A stretch of DNA of 64,000 nt, taken from Plecoglossus altivelis. Its lineage: Eukaryota > Chordata > Actinopteri > Osmeriformes > Plecoglossidae. The notes beneath the pieces were generated by a model. That model saw only the letters and a list, made by a program, of their open reading frames with translations, ran no database searches and was not told where the DNA came from. Below are positions 1 to 11,430 of this stretch, piece after piece; within the stretch, counting starts at the first letter, position 1, and each line of letters opens with the position of its first letter. Position numbers and translations under genes: made by a program. The DNA is taken from positions 8,141,491 through 8,205,490 of the forward strand of contig BROE01000016.1 of assembly GCA_036571765.1 (NCBI GenBank), given 5' to 3'.

Positions 1-1809
1 CTCCTATTAAACAATGCGCAACAGCAATGGAGTTGGCACTGTAACATGCAAAATGTGACATATGTTTGGCGACAGGTTTGAACAGGTTTTACATTTTGAT
101 GGATGTACATTAGTGTTACAGACGGGATCAAGAGTCAGAGGCATCCTGTGCATCAAAATGCTGTGTGTATTTTATTACAAGTAACATGTATTCTATTAAA
201 AAACACTTGAGAAATGTGGGGAAGTGGAAACTCAAAGGTCCATCCTCCCATCATCTAGCCACCATGCTAACTCATTCAACATTTCAGTCATGCTTGACCT
301 GCTGTGATTACTGACGCGTGGAGACATGGATATCCCAGATTATGAGCCCTAACTGCACGCTGAGGTCGGACACCCCTCGCGCAGCTATGGCTCTGCAGTT
401 TCGCTCCAGCGAGCCAAAATGGACCCCACAGCTTCCTGGCAAGCCACTCTATGTTATTGTCCCGTTCTGCGACTGGAGAAGACCATCAACCATGGGGGTG
501 TTTGGTCAGTGGTCCTGCATGGCTGGTCTGAGACTCAAAGTCATACAATAGCTGCCGTTGCACACGGGGGCTTGTTTTGTTCTGGGCAGAACAATCAAAG
601 ACCAGCTGGTTTGTGAGCCCGTGTGGTCAGCATCCAGCATCAGAGAGAGGCCCTTTGCTAGTATCCCAAAGCTTCCTTTGTCCGGAAACTTGGATTTATT
701 AATTATCACCCCGAGGAGTCTGGTGCAATCTGGGATTGTTTTATTGGATTCTGTGTCAGACCTGGAGTCCAAGTTCTTGAATACTTTGAAGTCTGTCATT
801 TCTGGAAGTGCATGACCGCTGACCACACTGGTGCCCCACACATGAAGGCATCTGCACACATGCACACACATACATACACGCACATATATACATAGACTGA
901 ATGTCAGTATGTGGATACATGCCTATTGAATCTCCTGATAGGGTTTAACTCTGACTAGGGGGTCGCAGGACCGCTGAGGTAATGTTTTTTCGAAGAAACC
1001 CAAGTGAAAATATTGGTTTGAATGTTTTTGTCAATGCCTCGCTGAGTTCTAACCCTTCCATGTCAACAGAGCTTGACAAATGTAATTAGTTCTACATCCT
1101 ATATACCATTATGGTATATCCCATTATATACTGTACAATAGGGGACATTGTTGAAATCCCAGCATTATGTCATAAAGACCAATCTAGATATTCAACTGAG
1201 CTTTAGTTCCCTTTTGACTGAAGCAACTGTGTTCACATGGGAATATCGAACTTCCCAAAGCTTCTCTTCCTATTCTATGAAAGCAGATTCATTTTCATAA
1301 GACCCAAGGTAAGCCCAAGGCTTCACCAGACTGAAGTCTGATCCCTCTGGCTTGTGAGTGTCGTTTGTTCAACCCCTGCAGTAGAAGAAACAGTGGGGGG
1401 AGGCCATGTTTTCGTGTTTTCTCTGAAGACCTGACTGACTTCCTCCCTTGTTTTGGAATGCCCTGGAGCAAGTGTTCCATACCAGTAGGGGACAAGGCTA
1501 ATTTCTGGTGTTGACTGTGAGAAAGTCCATATGTCCTCTTTTTGAAAGGGCTTGAAGACAAACAAGGTCTGTTTCATGTTTATTGATGTTGGATAATCAT
1601 TTTTTAAGTGTGTGCTCGTGTGTGTGTGTTTTTGTAAGTGTCCCACAGCAGTTTGTTATGGTAACTTGCATATGACCAGTCCAGGACTTGCTATTTGTGC
1701 ATAAATACATGTGAAGACATTGTTTAGACTCTTGTTTTTCAGATCCACTAATACAATCTGGACTGAATAAATACAGCTCATTGATGCCTTCTACTGGAGC
1801 CTGGAAAAC

Positions 1810-1890
1810 ATGTGTGTATATGTGTGTGTGTGTGTATGTGTATGTGTGTGTGTGTGTGTGTGTACGTGTCTATGTGTGTGCGTGTGTGTG
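1810..1890. repeat. TG-rich microsatellite
   Basis: Imperfect (TG)n with TATG and TACG interruptions. It creates a spurious Val/Cys/Tyr-rich open frame. Confidence 0.95.
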
Positions 1891-4334
1891 GAGTGGAGGC
1901 ATTTTCTCTCTCCCACTGTCTGTTTCTTTGTACATTTATAGACTTCTTACAATAAAACCAGACTCATCGTATGAAACGAGCAATGTGTTGTCTCCCATAT
2001 GGGCTATACGGTTACGTTTATGTACCTTGACTCCTCTGTAATGCTGTAAAAGACTGGATATTTTCCATAGCTAGCTCCTCGGCTAACTGCAGTTTGCAGA
2101 GTAGAGGTTACTTTTAGCCTGGTGGCGTTTTTGAGCGAGACCAACAGTCATGTTTTGGTTTATGGTTGAGGGATCCTCTCCCAGGGGTTTGGGGGAGGGG
2201 GGAGGGAGGGGCACCTGGAATAGACCAGCTTTAAGTTTCAGGGTTTCATGATTTCAGGGAGCTAGGGTGGCACATGGATGTATAGGATGAGTCCCTTCAT
2301 GTTGTGTGTACAGCGTGTGTGTTTGTGTTGATGTGTTTGTGCTTAGGGCGAAGGGTATACATTTGGCCTGTGCATGAATGTCACGTGCAGCGGATCGGAG
2401 ATGCAGATGTGTGGCGTAGGAAATCCCTTAAAGATCACCCAGAAGGGCTTTCTGTGGAGCAGGGCGGAAGACATCTGGAAAGAGAGGAGGGAAATAGAGG
2501 GAAAGATGGAAGGAAGAGGGGACTGAGATAAACCGAGGAGCACACAAAAGTACTGAGAGGAAAGATGAAGAGAAAAGAGTTCAGAGGAAAGTACATGTGG
2601 GGAAAAAGAGAGGAGGAAGAGAGTGGGGAGGGGAGGGGGGAGGATGTGGACAGAGCAGGTTCTGGGAACAGACTCTGGTCAGTGTTTGGATGGATGTAGT
2701 TATTGGCCAGACCAGGACACAGCAGGCTGAGAGAAGAAACTTAGTCCCTCCAAATCAACACTGTTCCTGAGTACAGTGTACAGGTATGTGGCCCCTTGCC
2801 CTCAGCATCCCCATGGCAATGACTAGCAAATACAGTTCAAAACACACATAGTTTAGTATACATTTGCCTATAATCCGAAACACTTAACTATGATCCAGTT
2901 TGATTTATGACGGGTGTGTTTATAGCATGGAAAAAGATTTAGCTGAAATTCCACCTAATTATGACTGGAAACCTATGATCACAATTGAATCTGCACTAGC
3001 ACTTGTATTGCTTATTGTGTGCTTTCATAAATCCACATCAAACACACCTTTTACTCAGCCAGTTAGTCATATTAAAGCACAGGTTTGTGTTTTACAAGAT
3101 GTAATGCATTTCCCCTGCCACAGCCATGGTTGTAGTCCTGCAGTCCAGAGTGGTGGCACGCTAGCATATTTTGAGATGTAACAGAGAGGGGTGACAACAA
3201 ATGTCCTCTGCAACAGTCATTAAGTGAACTGTAAGCTTAGGCACACATAGCAGCAGCAGTCTATTAACCTCATCCACACGCTTCTGAGGTTTAGATACTT
3301 TCATTTTCAATCCGTTTCCATTGACTGATTTGTGAGTTTTCGTTTGTGTTGGGATGAGAAGAGAGGAGAGGAGAAGAGAGGAGTCTGGGAAACAGGGTCC
3401 AGGGGGGTTCTGGTGGTTTGTAGGAATGAAATGTCTTGTCAGTCATAACTCCCTCCGGCTAGACGCAAGTCCGCATTTGTGGCCAGGTCTGTTTTTCTCA
3501 TTTAAGGCTTCTACCTTCCTTGCTGTAATGTGATATTTTCATGTGATTTGGCTTTTTTACTTTGTTTATCCATTTGGTGGACGTGTCATCCCTCATCAAG
3601 CCGTGTGTTTATTTGGACACCCTGTGTTGAAGGGAACCGAAATAGACCTTTGAACTGCAGTATCACGGTAGTGATACGGGAGGAAAGTGAAACTGGAGGA
3701 AAGGGGTATCTAGATCTTGTTTAGAATGTGCTCTGTAAAGCATTTTTGAATCTCACGACCGTGTTGGAGTACCATCAGACCATCATAAAAAAAACATTTG
3801 AAATGTGTTTGCACGAATCCAATTCTTTTCCCATGTTGATATGATGCAACTGCAAGGCTCCAGCAACAGCAGTTCTGTAATATGTTCTGTTGAAACACTA
3901 GCAGAATGTTTACAGCTCTCACAGCTCAATGTGTTTGATTCATTTGTTCAGACCTTGGGATCCGTCTCTGACTAATGGCTCTGATGACAGTTCCCAACCT
4001 TAGTCGTGAGTCTTGACATCGAGGTGTCCATGTTAATGACAAATGGCCGACTTAACGCAATGGGGCCTTCTCTCGGCTTGGTACATCGCAAAATAGACAT
4101 GGCTGGGTGCCTGTGGTTGAACTTGAAGGATGCTTTCCAGTCCCTCTCTGTCCCACAGGGGGCAGGGTAGAGGGATGAGGGGGATAAGAGTGTCTCTGTG
4201 GGACCAGACCATTTTAACTTCAATGTTCAAGATGAGTTTGGGTAGTTATACTATCAAACTAGGTTTTGGATTTTGAAAGAAAAGAGAGGGAAAGCTAATT
4301 ACGGCTAGCGTGATTACACCTGACAGTCTTTGCT

Positions 4335-4376
4335 CACAGGCTTTCCAGATACAAACACAGGCTTTCCAGATACAAA
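4335..4376. repeat. Two-copy 21-bp direct repeat
   Basis: The unit cacaggctttccagatacaa plus one base occurs twice in direct succession, a simple recent duplication. Confidence 0.85.
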
Positions 4377-4813
4377 TCTTTAAAGGTTCTCAAATATTTT
4401 TGTGTTCCAACACCATTTTCTTTTGCCCAGATTTAAACAATTGAGGGTTGTTCCTCTTCTAATCAAACCCAGACTGTTTTTGTTACCTTGAACAAATTGG
4501 ATCTGTGATGTTTATGCCAATAGCTCTGCTTTTCTAATGAGCTCAAGGTAATACCCATTTAGAGCTCCCTTTTTAACACAAGAGTCGGTGTATAGTGTAG
4601 AGCTGGCCAAATGCCAGTCCTTTATACAGCACACATGGTAAAAGCATTGAGTTCCTACCCATTTATTTTAGCCATGCAACAAATGTCTGCTCTCTCTTTC
4701 GTTCCTTTCTCTCTCATTTTCTCTTTTTAATTATTTCTCTTTGCTATCAATCTGTCTTTCTTTCTCCTTTTCTCTTTGATTCCCAATCCCTCTTTCTTGT
4801 CGCTGTAATCGTT

Positions 4814-4814
4814 T

Positions 4815-4877
<63 letters not shown>

Positions 4878-4918
4878 CTCTATCTCCCTCTCTGTCAAAC
4901 ACACACACTCTCTCTCTA

Positions 4919-4952
<34 letters not shown>
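4814..4952. repeat. Compound CT/CA microsatellite with internal duplication
   Basis: Long (CT)n runs are interrupted twice by the same block of CA repeat followed by CTCTCTCTATCTCCCTCTC. This suggests a duplication of about 45 bp inside the tract. Confidence 0.95.
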
Positions 4953-4955
<3 letters not shown>

Positions 4956-7900
4956 TTGAGCTTCTGTTTTAATAACTTCTTGCACGGCAAGATACCCTCC
5001 CCTATTCCCTCCTAGTAACTCAATATTAAGAGGCACTGGCTCTTAAAATCTACATCGCACCTCATTTTTGAGCTTGGCAGCAGAGTGTGGTGAGGAATGG
5101 AAGCAAGGCGCTGTGGTCCCAATGCAGTGGCCCAGGGGGAGCCTTGATGTCTGGGCTGGATCACGTCAATGTTGTGACACTGTTGGGTAGAGCCACTTGT
5201 CTAACTTGGCTCTCCAAGATGATAGAATGGTTTCTAGAGGGGAAACCTGAGAAAACCTAACAAGCTTGTTTTGGTTGTTTCAAGGCCGAGGGGGATAATG
5301 TAAGTGACTAATTGGCATGTAAAAGTCAAGCTGTGATTCGATTTTTCACGGAATCATGATGTATGTCAGAAGACCCACCCGGATTTGTGTCGAGGATTAG
5401 TGACAGATCGAAAATCCTTAGTGGAGAAATATTCGCAGCTTACATTGAGCTAAATTGTCCTGGGCATCAAAATCCCAAAATATAAATGGAAGAATATGGT
5501 GAAGAACGGATGTCAACAGATCTTTTTATTTCACACACTCATTACTCTTATAAACCATAGAGAAGCAAGTATATAAGCTATATGGTGCATATATAGGCTA
5601 GTAAATGTGCTACTTATTTGCAGATACGACTAAACATTTCAGTCGTTGTTATGGATTTTGGTCAAACTCGGTACATCTTGGCTCCCTGTCGATGTGATTA
5701 ATTGACTGTACTTCTCCTTGTTTGTTATCGCAGGCCAGTTTTAACAAGGGTCCACTGTTGATTCATTCATCAGATACTGGAAACAATAACACACGCCTAG
5801 ATCACATCCCCATGTTCATTTCTCTCAGCGAGGCCTTTAGCGGATAAACAAGTGCTCTTTAGGCCTGAGAGGTTGCAGGGGATGAATGCTAGCTTTGCAC
5901 AATACGTTTACTGTCGTCTGAGGCCGAGCATAAAACATCTAGAGACATCCCTAGCTGTTCCAACCGTGTTGTTTTAACCTTGCCCTTGATGCCATTTGTC
6001 TCTTGTAAATTATGTGTTTGTGAGTCAAGAAGCGGTTAATCCGTGGCCGGCTGGATAAGTGTGGCGCCTGATTGCACTCTTTCAGACGTAGGCAGACGTT
6101 TCCTTCTCTATTGTACGGTACACATGTGCCAAAACTATTATTAGAAGTAGCACATTATGATATTTTTTAAATTATATGTCCCAACTATAAACACAAGTCT
6201 AAACGCTCTATAAAGCCTTTCTTATCCATTTTTATTCCCTCATAAGACATTTCTGAAAATACTTCACACCAATAGATGCATTTTCAGCTTCTTGATGACC
6301 CCAAGTGACCCTTTAAAGGCACCAGGCCAGTCTACAGTGTTTCCTATTCTGAGATGGCAAGCTTCTGTTGAGGGACATGAAAACAATAATCAGCCTGCAA
6401 TTATAAAATAAGTCAACAGAAAATCGGGTGAGCCTCTCCAAATAGTTTCCCTATCGTCTACCAATGGTCATTAATTTGCTGCTCTGCATTCTATTTTCGC
6501 TGTTGTCAAGTATCTCCCACAGCAGAAGCATATTTGTCTGGCTCACTGTCTCTCTTTGAAACCCTCACTCTTCGACCTCAGACAGACATTAAAACCCTAA
6601 CCCCAAATATTTTGGGACTATGTCTAAGCCCCACAGGATGCGGAAAACAAATAGAAATCCTTAAGATTTCCAAACATGAACGCGTTGAAATGCCGCTGCC
6701 ACGTGTTGCTGTGAGACCCCCCTGGTTCTCTTTCCCAGATATGTCTTCACTCTGGTGAGCTTGTTTCCTTTGGCTGGCTGGTGACAAACAGTATAGGAAG
6801 TACGCAGTGGATGTCATATTGGATTTCATGACAGAGGCCTGTTGAAGGTTATTTAACAGCTAGAGCACAGGGCCCTGCTTGGGTTACAGAGGGCTCATCC
6901 TTGTGGAAGCCATTGAAAGAAGGGGTTTCTGGGAGGTTCTGTCAGTTAAAAAAACAAATAAAAACCATCATGCAGTTTGCTTGGAGTATATGCTCTCTCT
7001 ACACAGACCCTTCCCTATTATAGTGAGTTGCGACTTAATGTCTTTAGCATCTGCTGGATATGACAGGTGTTAATATCGAAATTACCTTACCTTCATTTTT
7101 GGAAGGTATTTTATTGCCGAAACTGTTGACTCGTAGCTCTGGGAGTTTTCAAAAGTGAGGTTAGATGTTAAGAATCAGCTGACCTTTGTGTCTCTATTGA
7201 CTTTCCTGTCAGTTCAAAGACCTCCTTCTCCTCGTGTTTTTTCTTCCTCTGCTCCTTTGTGTCCTGTTAATTCATGGCCTAAGGTCCAACAAAAGTTCAT
7301 GGCTTACAAAAGCAAAACCTTGTCAACCTGAATGAAACCCTAGTGTGTCTGAATGCAAACCTGCTATTAAGTCAATGAAAGAGGAGCCATGGTAAAGCCT
7401 CATTAAAAGCTCTGGCCAGTTTCCGAAAGGTCCTGACTGTGCATTTCCAATGATTAGGTGAATTAGCGAGTCAGGGAAATGAAGCCTGCTATTCTGGAGC
7501 GGTGCAATTGAACCTAATTTCTTAATGATAGAGTTTGTACTTTGTTTCCAGTGCTCTCTACGATGTGTTACTTTGTTAATTGGAAAGGATTTTTTTTCTC
7601 TATTGAATACCAAACATAACTGCAGCATACGTAGAAAAACCTTTTTTTGCATTTGACTAATTTCAAACTCACGAATATTGAGATGTGCTTTGCTGCTCTT
7701 TATTACCATCATCCTGGCACTTTTTGTGTGCTTATTGCATAACAAAATCGACTTCAAAATGTTATGTAAACGTTTTTTGTTTTTTTCTCAATACATCTTT
7801 TTTTCTGTTCTTATAGATTACACTTCTCTCCATATACAGGTGATTCCGGCTGTATGTGTACATAAACCTAAATCTACAGAAAACAGAAGAAAATCCAAAC

Positions 7901-9142
7901 CACAATTCAATTGTTTCCATACCATGTAAGATTGTAATCATGGTAAATAAGGAGGTGTGGGATCAAAAATGAGATTCATGGGCCCATGAAACCACTCATC
8001 TGATAGGCTGAGAAAACAAAGCCTCCATTCCTGCCTGGTCCACAGTGGGTTTGTTCAAGACGTGATGCTTTTTCTTCTTCCAAAAACCATTTGGGAACAT
8101 AATGGCAAAGTCAGGTTCATTGTGGCTTTTCTGTTGCAAACACAATACAGTCTTTGTGATGATCTGATGTATGAAGCAAAGTGTAATTATATAATCTCAG
8201 GCTTAGTGGTTCGGTTTTTTGGGGTCCAAGCGGTTGTTCGGGGGAAAATAGCTTAGTTTCTTTACCAAGCCATTTGGTTGAGTGTTTAATAGGTGAACCA
8301 ACTTCTCCTAGACATTCCTGGTAGGAGATCGCTTTTTGATAGGGCTGAACTGGCTGTCTCGTGGTCTTCTAAACTGTATAAATCTGATCATCGAAAAAGA
8401 GCTGCAAAGGTCCCTTGTCCACTCGTTTTCTATAAGGTTTTTGCATTATTTTGAAAATATGATTATATTATAATAATAATTATTGATAACTATTGGCAGT
8501 GTGTTCCAATAACATTAGAAAACTTATATGGGTAAACCAGGGATGGGGATTTGAGAGCGTTTAAGGGCAACATTGCAGTGTTAGCCCTCACCTCTTACTG
8601 GCTCGTTGACCAAAGCTCTTTTCCCATGGCCTTCTTCATATGCTGTAATAGCTAATTCAGCCAAAGTCTTGTGTGCACAAATACTGTCATCTTGACCAAG
8701 AACTGGTTTACACAAGCGAAAGGACACATAGGAAATGTGGATGTGTATGTTTGTGTTCCAGTCAAGTGTGTACACAGTACACCATCAATAGTTGGCAAGT
8801 AGGGTGTTTGGGTCACTCATCATCCACATTAGAGAGCATCTTTTCATAACGATCGACCGCACCCCTCTTAACGTTGACATTTCACTCAGAACATGACATC
8901 AGAGGAGTGCAAGCCAAAAGAAATCACCACAGGCTCTGGAACTATGACTCATGTTTAACAAGGCAACAAAGCTACACATGCTCTTTGTGAATGGGTCGCC
9001 TGTCAGATTGGAGAACGGTACGAGGAGGAGGAGGATTTGTGTCTGGGTCCCCACGGTTAGCCGTCTACGATTCAGGACATGGCGTCTCTTTCATGAGGGG
9101 ATCCACCCCTGCCTTCACCCACCCCCACCCCTCCCCCACCAT

Positions 9143-9166
9143 ACACACACACACACACACACTCAC

Positions 9167-9198
<32 letters not shown>

Positions 9199-9200
9199 TC
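9143..9200. repeat. CA microsatellite
   Basis: (CA)n with two CTCACTCA interruptions, preceded by C-rich sequence. Confidence 0.95.
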
Positions 9201-10427
9201 CAGGACAAGTAGGAAATGAGCGGACCAAGTGATGTGTGAAGACGTTTTAGGTTGTCCAGACGTTATATTTGGCAAGCTCGTGTAACCTTATAAGACCGTT
9301 GTCAGTTTTTATTGACTCCCTAGAGAAAGCAGAGACGGCGAAGGAGTCAACTAATCTAACTCACCATTTCGAAAACAGCCACACATCCATACTTTTATTA
9401 GGAAACCGAGCAAGCGTTTATATAGGCCTAAGCAGTTGTGAAAAAGGCATGATGTGTGCAAAATGTCTTTCCTATGTTTGCACAACTGCAGCAAAGAATT
9501 CTTGAGGTGTGAAAGTAGATTTGTTCAGTAAAATCGCTTTTTATTTTCAATTACTGTAATTGAAGAGTTCTTTACTCTGTAAAAAATCAGCAAATGAAAT
9601 TTGAATGGTTTACAGCATCAGGGTTATTTTAGTCTATTTGGGGGACTCAGTTGGAAAGCAAGATCTACTAATATGAAGAATTACAGCCTTTCTCACCCAA
9701 GTATTTTCTAAAATATTTTTTCAGCAGATTGATCCTTATTACATCTTTCAAAGCCTCAACCCCCCTTAAATTGTGGTTATCACTCCTGATCAAAACCCCC
9801 ATACCACTCACCTAAATGATACTCAAAAGTACACCCCTCAGGACACGCCCCCTGGTGATACCCCATATGACACAACACCCCATATATTATTCCTACCAAC
9901 CTGGCAGGCCGCTGTATATACCAGATTACACAGACATCTTTCTGTGGTCCAGTGCATCATAATCCCTCCACTATGCTTACAGCACGGAAGCTTGAGATGC
10001 CTTTGTGGCGGCCGCTTCTGTGTGTTTACAAGAGCAATCGGAGAAGTGGTGAATTCGAGAGATTGGTTCAGGATGAAGGGGGGGTTGGGAAGAGGGTGTA
10101 TTTTCAGCACCAGAATTCCAGAAGTTATTCCTGGCTAGTTCTGGATCCCGGTAGAGGAATCATCTCAAGATGACAACCCACCTGCCCGCAAGACTCTTTT
10201 GCTTCAGGACAAACCCAGCGACACAAAAGGTCACTTAGGAATTTAGCAGTTAAACGTTTAGAATTCATCCTCAGTTGTGCTGTCTTCTTTAATAGACAAT
10301 ACACAAACCCTTGCATCATTAGTTACATAAACCAGAGGTTTAACTTGGTTAAGCTAATGTACTGGTGTAAAAAGAAAACTTTACTAAGATTCAGAAGACA
10401 GTCCCAGCTGTAACTCAGGCAGAGACA

Positions 10428-10545
10428 GTGTTGAGTAATTAACTTCCCCCTGAACCATTAGAAGCAGTGTTGAGTAACAGCCTGTCGGCCGAACCATTAG
10501 AAGAGGTATTGAGTACTTGACTGCCTGCTGAACTATTAAAAGGGG
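10428..10545. repeat. Degenerate tandem repeat, about 50-bp unit, 2 to 3 copies
   Basis: Successive blocks share the pattern GTGTTGAGTA, a variable stretch, then GAACCATTAGAAG. The third copy is more diverged (TATTGAGTA ... GAACTATTAAAAG). Confidence 0.6.
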
Positions 10546-11385
10546 TGAGGAGGATGTATGCATGAGATGGTAGATCTCAATTTCAGAACACCATTAGCTG
10601 GGACATGGGCCCTTACATAAGCAGGGACAACAGGTGTCAGCAACACTTGGACAGCGTTTTGCCCGACCAAAGTTATGTGGCATGCATGATATCAATGCAA
10701 CAACTTCCTTTTTTATATTTGTGGTCAGTGTGTGTGTGTTGCGTGTGTTGACCGTTGCCTCTAGCGTGCAAAGCTTAGGCTTCGGCAGCCCAACATCAGG
10801 CGCCATCTCATGAGGCTATTTGAAGAAGCCTCTCCATGTCTCTCAATGTGCCTTTGGTCCAAGGTTGTCTATAGATGTCCCTCCCTGAGCGGGTCGCGCC
10901 AACAGGATGTGACCGCAAGCCCAGAATGCAGCAGGAATCCAAGTCCATGCTCGCGTGCGGGATCGGACACTGGCTCTTGGGCTGGCTCGTGTCTGCAAGA
11001 ATGATTTAGAACACAGCAAAAAAACCCTGCTTGTGACTCAGCTTGCCACAGGTGGACCTGCGTTGCAAGATATTCACTTGTAAAAGCTGAGAATGAGCTT
11101 TTGTTGTTAAAAAAATGCTTCCTTTTTTGGAAACGCTTAGCTTTTGACTGCATGATATTGGCCGGCCAGTGCTTCCACACATGTTTCAGTGGTGTTTCAT
11201 TTTATAAGATGCTCCTCACCCTCACCGGCATACTCAAATCCTCATACGCTTATGATTGTGATGGTGTAAAGCCTGCCAGTACACTGAGTGTGGTTACTGG
11301 CCAGATGGATCCTGTTGGGATGAAAGGCTGTCTGGTAGACGTGCAGTGTCACCTCTTGACTAACTGTTGGGTGTTTCTCAACCAG

Positions 11386-11430
11386 GGCCTCCTGGCTCGA
11401 GGGGAAAGAGAGGTCGTGATGGGGACGCAG
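11386..11430 (+). CDS. col13a1: col13a1 exon w1 (45 bp), start of COL1
   Basis: Lies between accag and gtaggt. The first two bases finish a Gly codon begun in the previous, unseen exon. Then it reads PPGSRGKRGRDGDA and leaves one G for w2. The basic run RGKRGR recalls the same place in COL25A1 more than in human COL13A1 (from memory). Confidence 0.85.

Larger units (their letters stand above)
1..11385. other. No exon found; probable col13a1 intron 1 or 5' flank
   Basis: About 11.4 kb without a supportable exon on either strand. It holds a TG-rich tract (1810-1890), a G-run cluster (2184-2211), CT/CA tracts (4814-4952) and a CA tract (9143-9200), plus a perfect 21-bp direct duplication at 4335-4376 and a degenerate tandem repeat at 10428-10545. 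No open frame contains a hydrophobic helix followed by a Cys-rich start of Gly-X-Y sequence, which the missing first exon should show. Confidence 0.6.

Noticed and set aside
318..883. Overlapping short open frames on both strands near the left edge
   Set aside because: No Gly-X-Y, transmembrane helix or known motif; frames overlap on both strands as expected by chance.
7323..7757. 144-codon open frame on the - strand
   Set aside because: No recognisable domain, no splice or promoter context; most likely chance.
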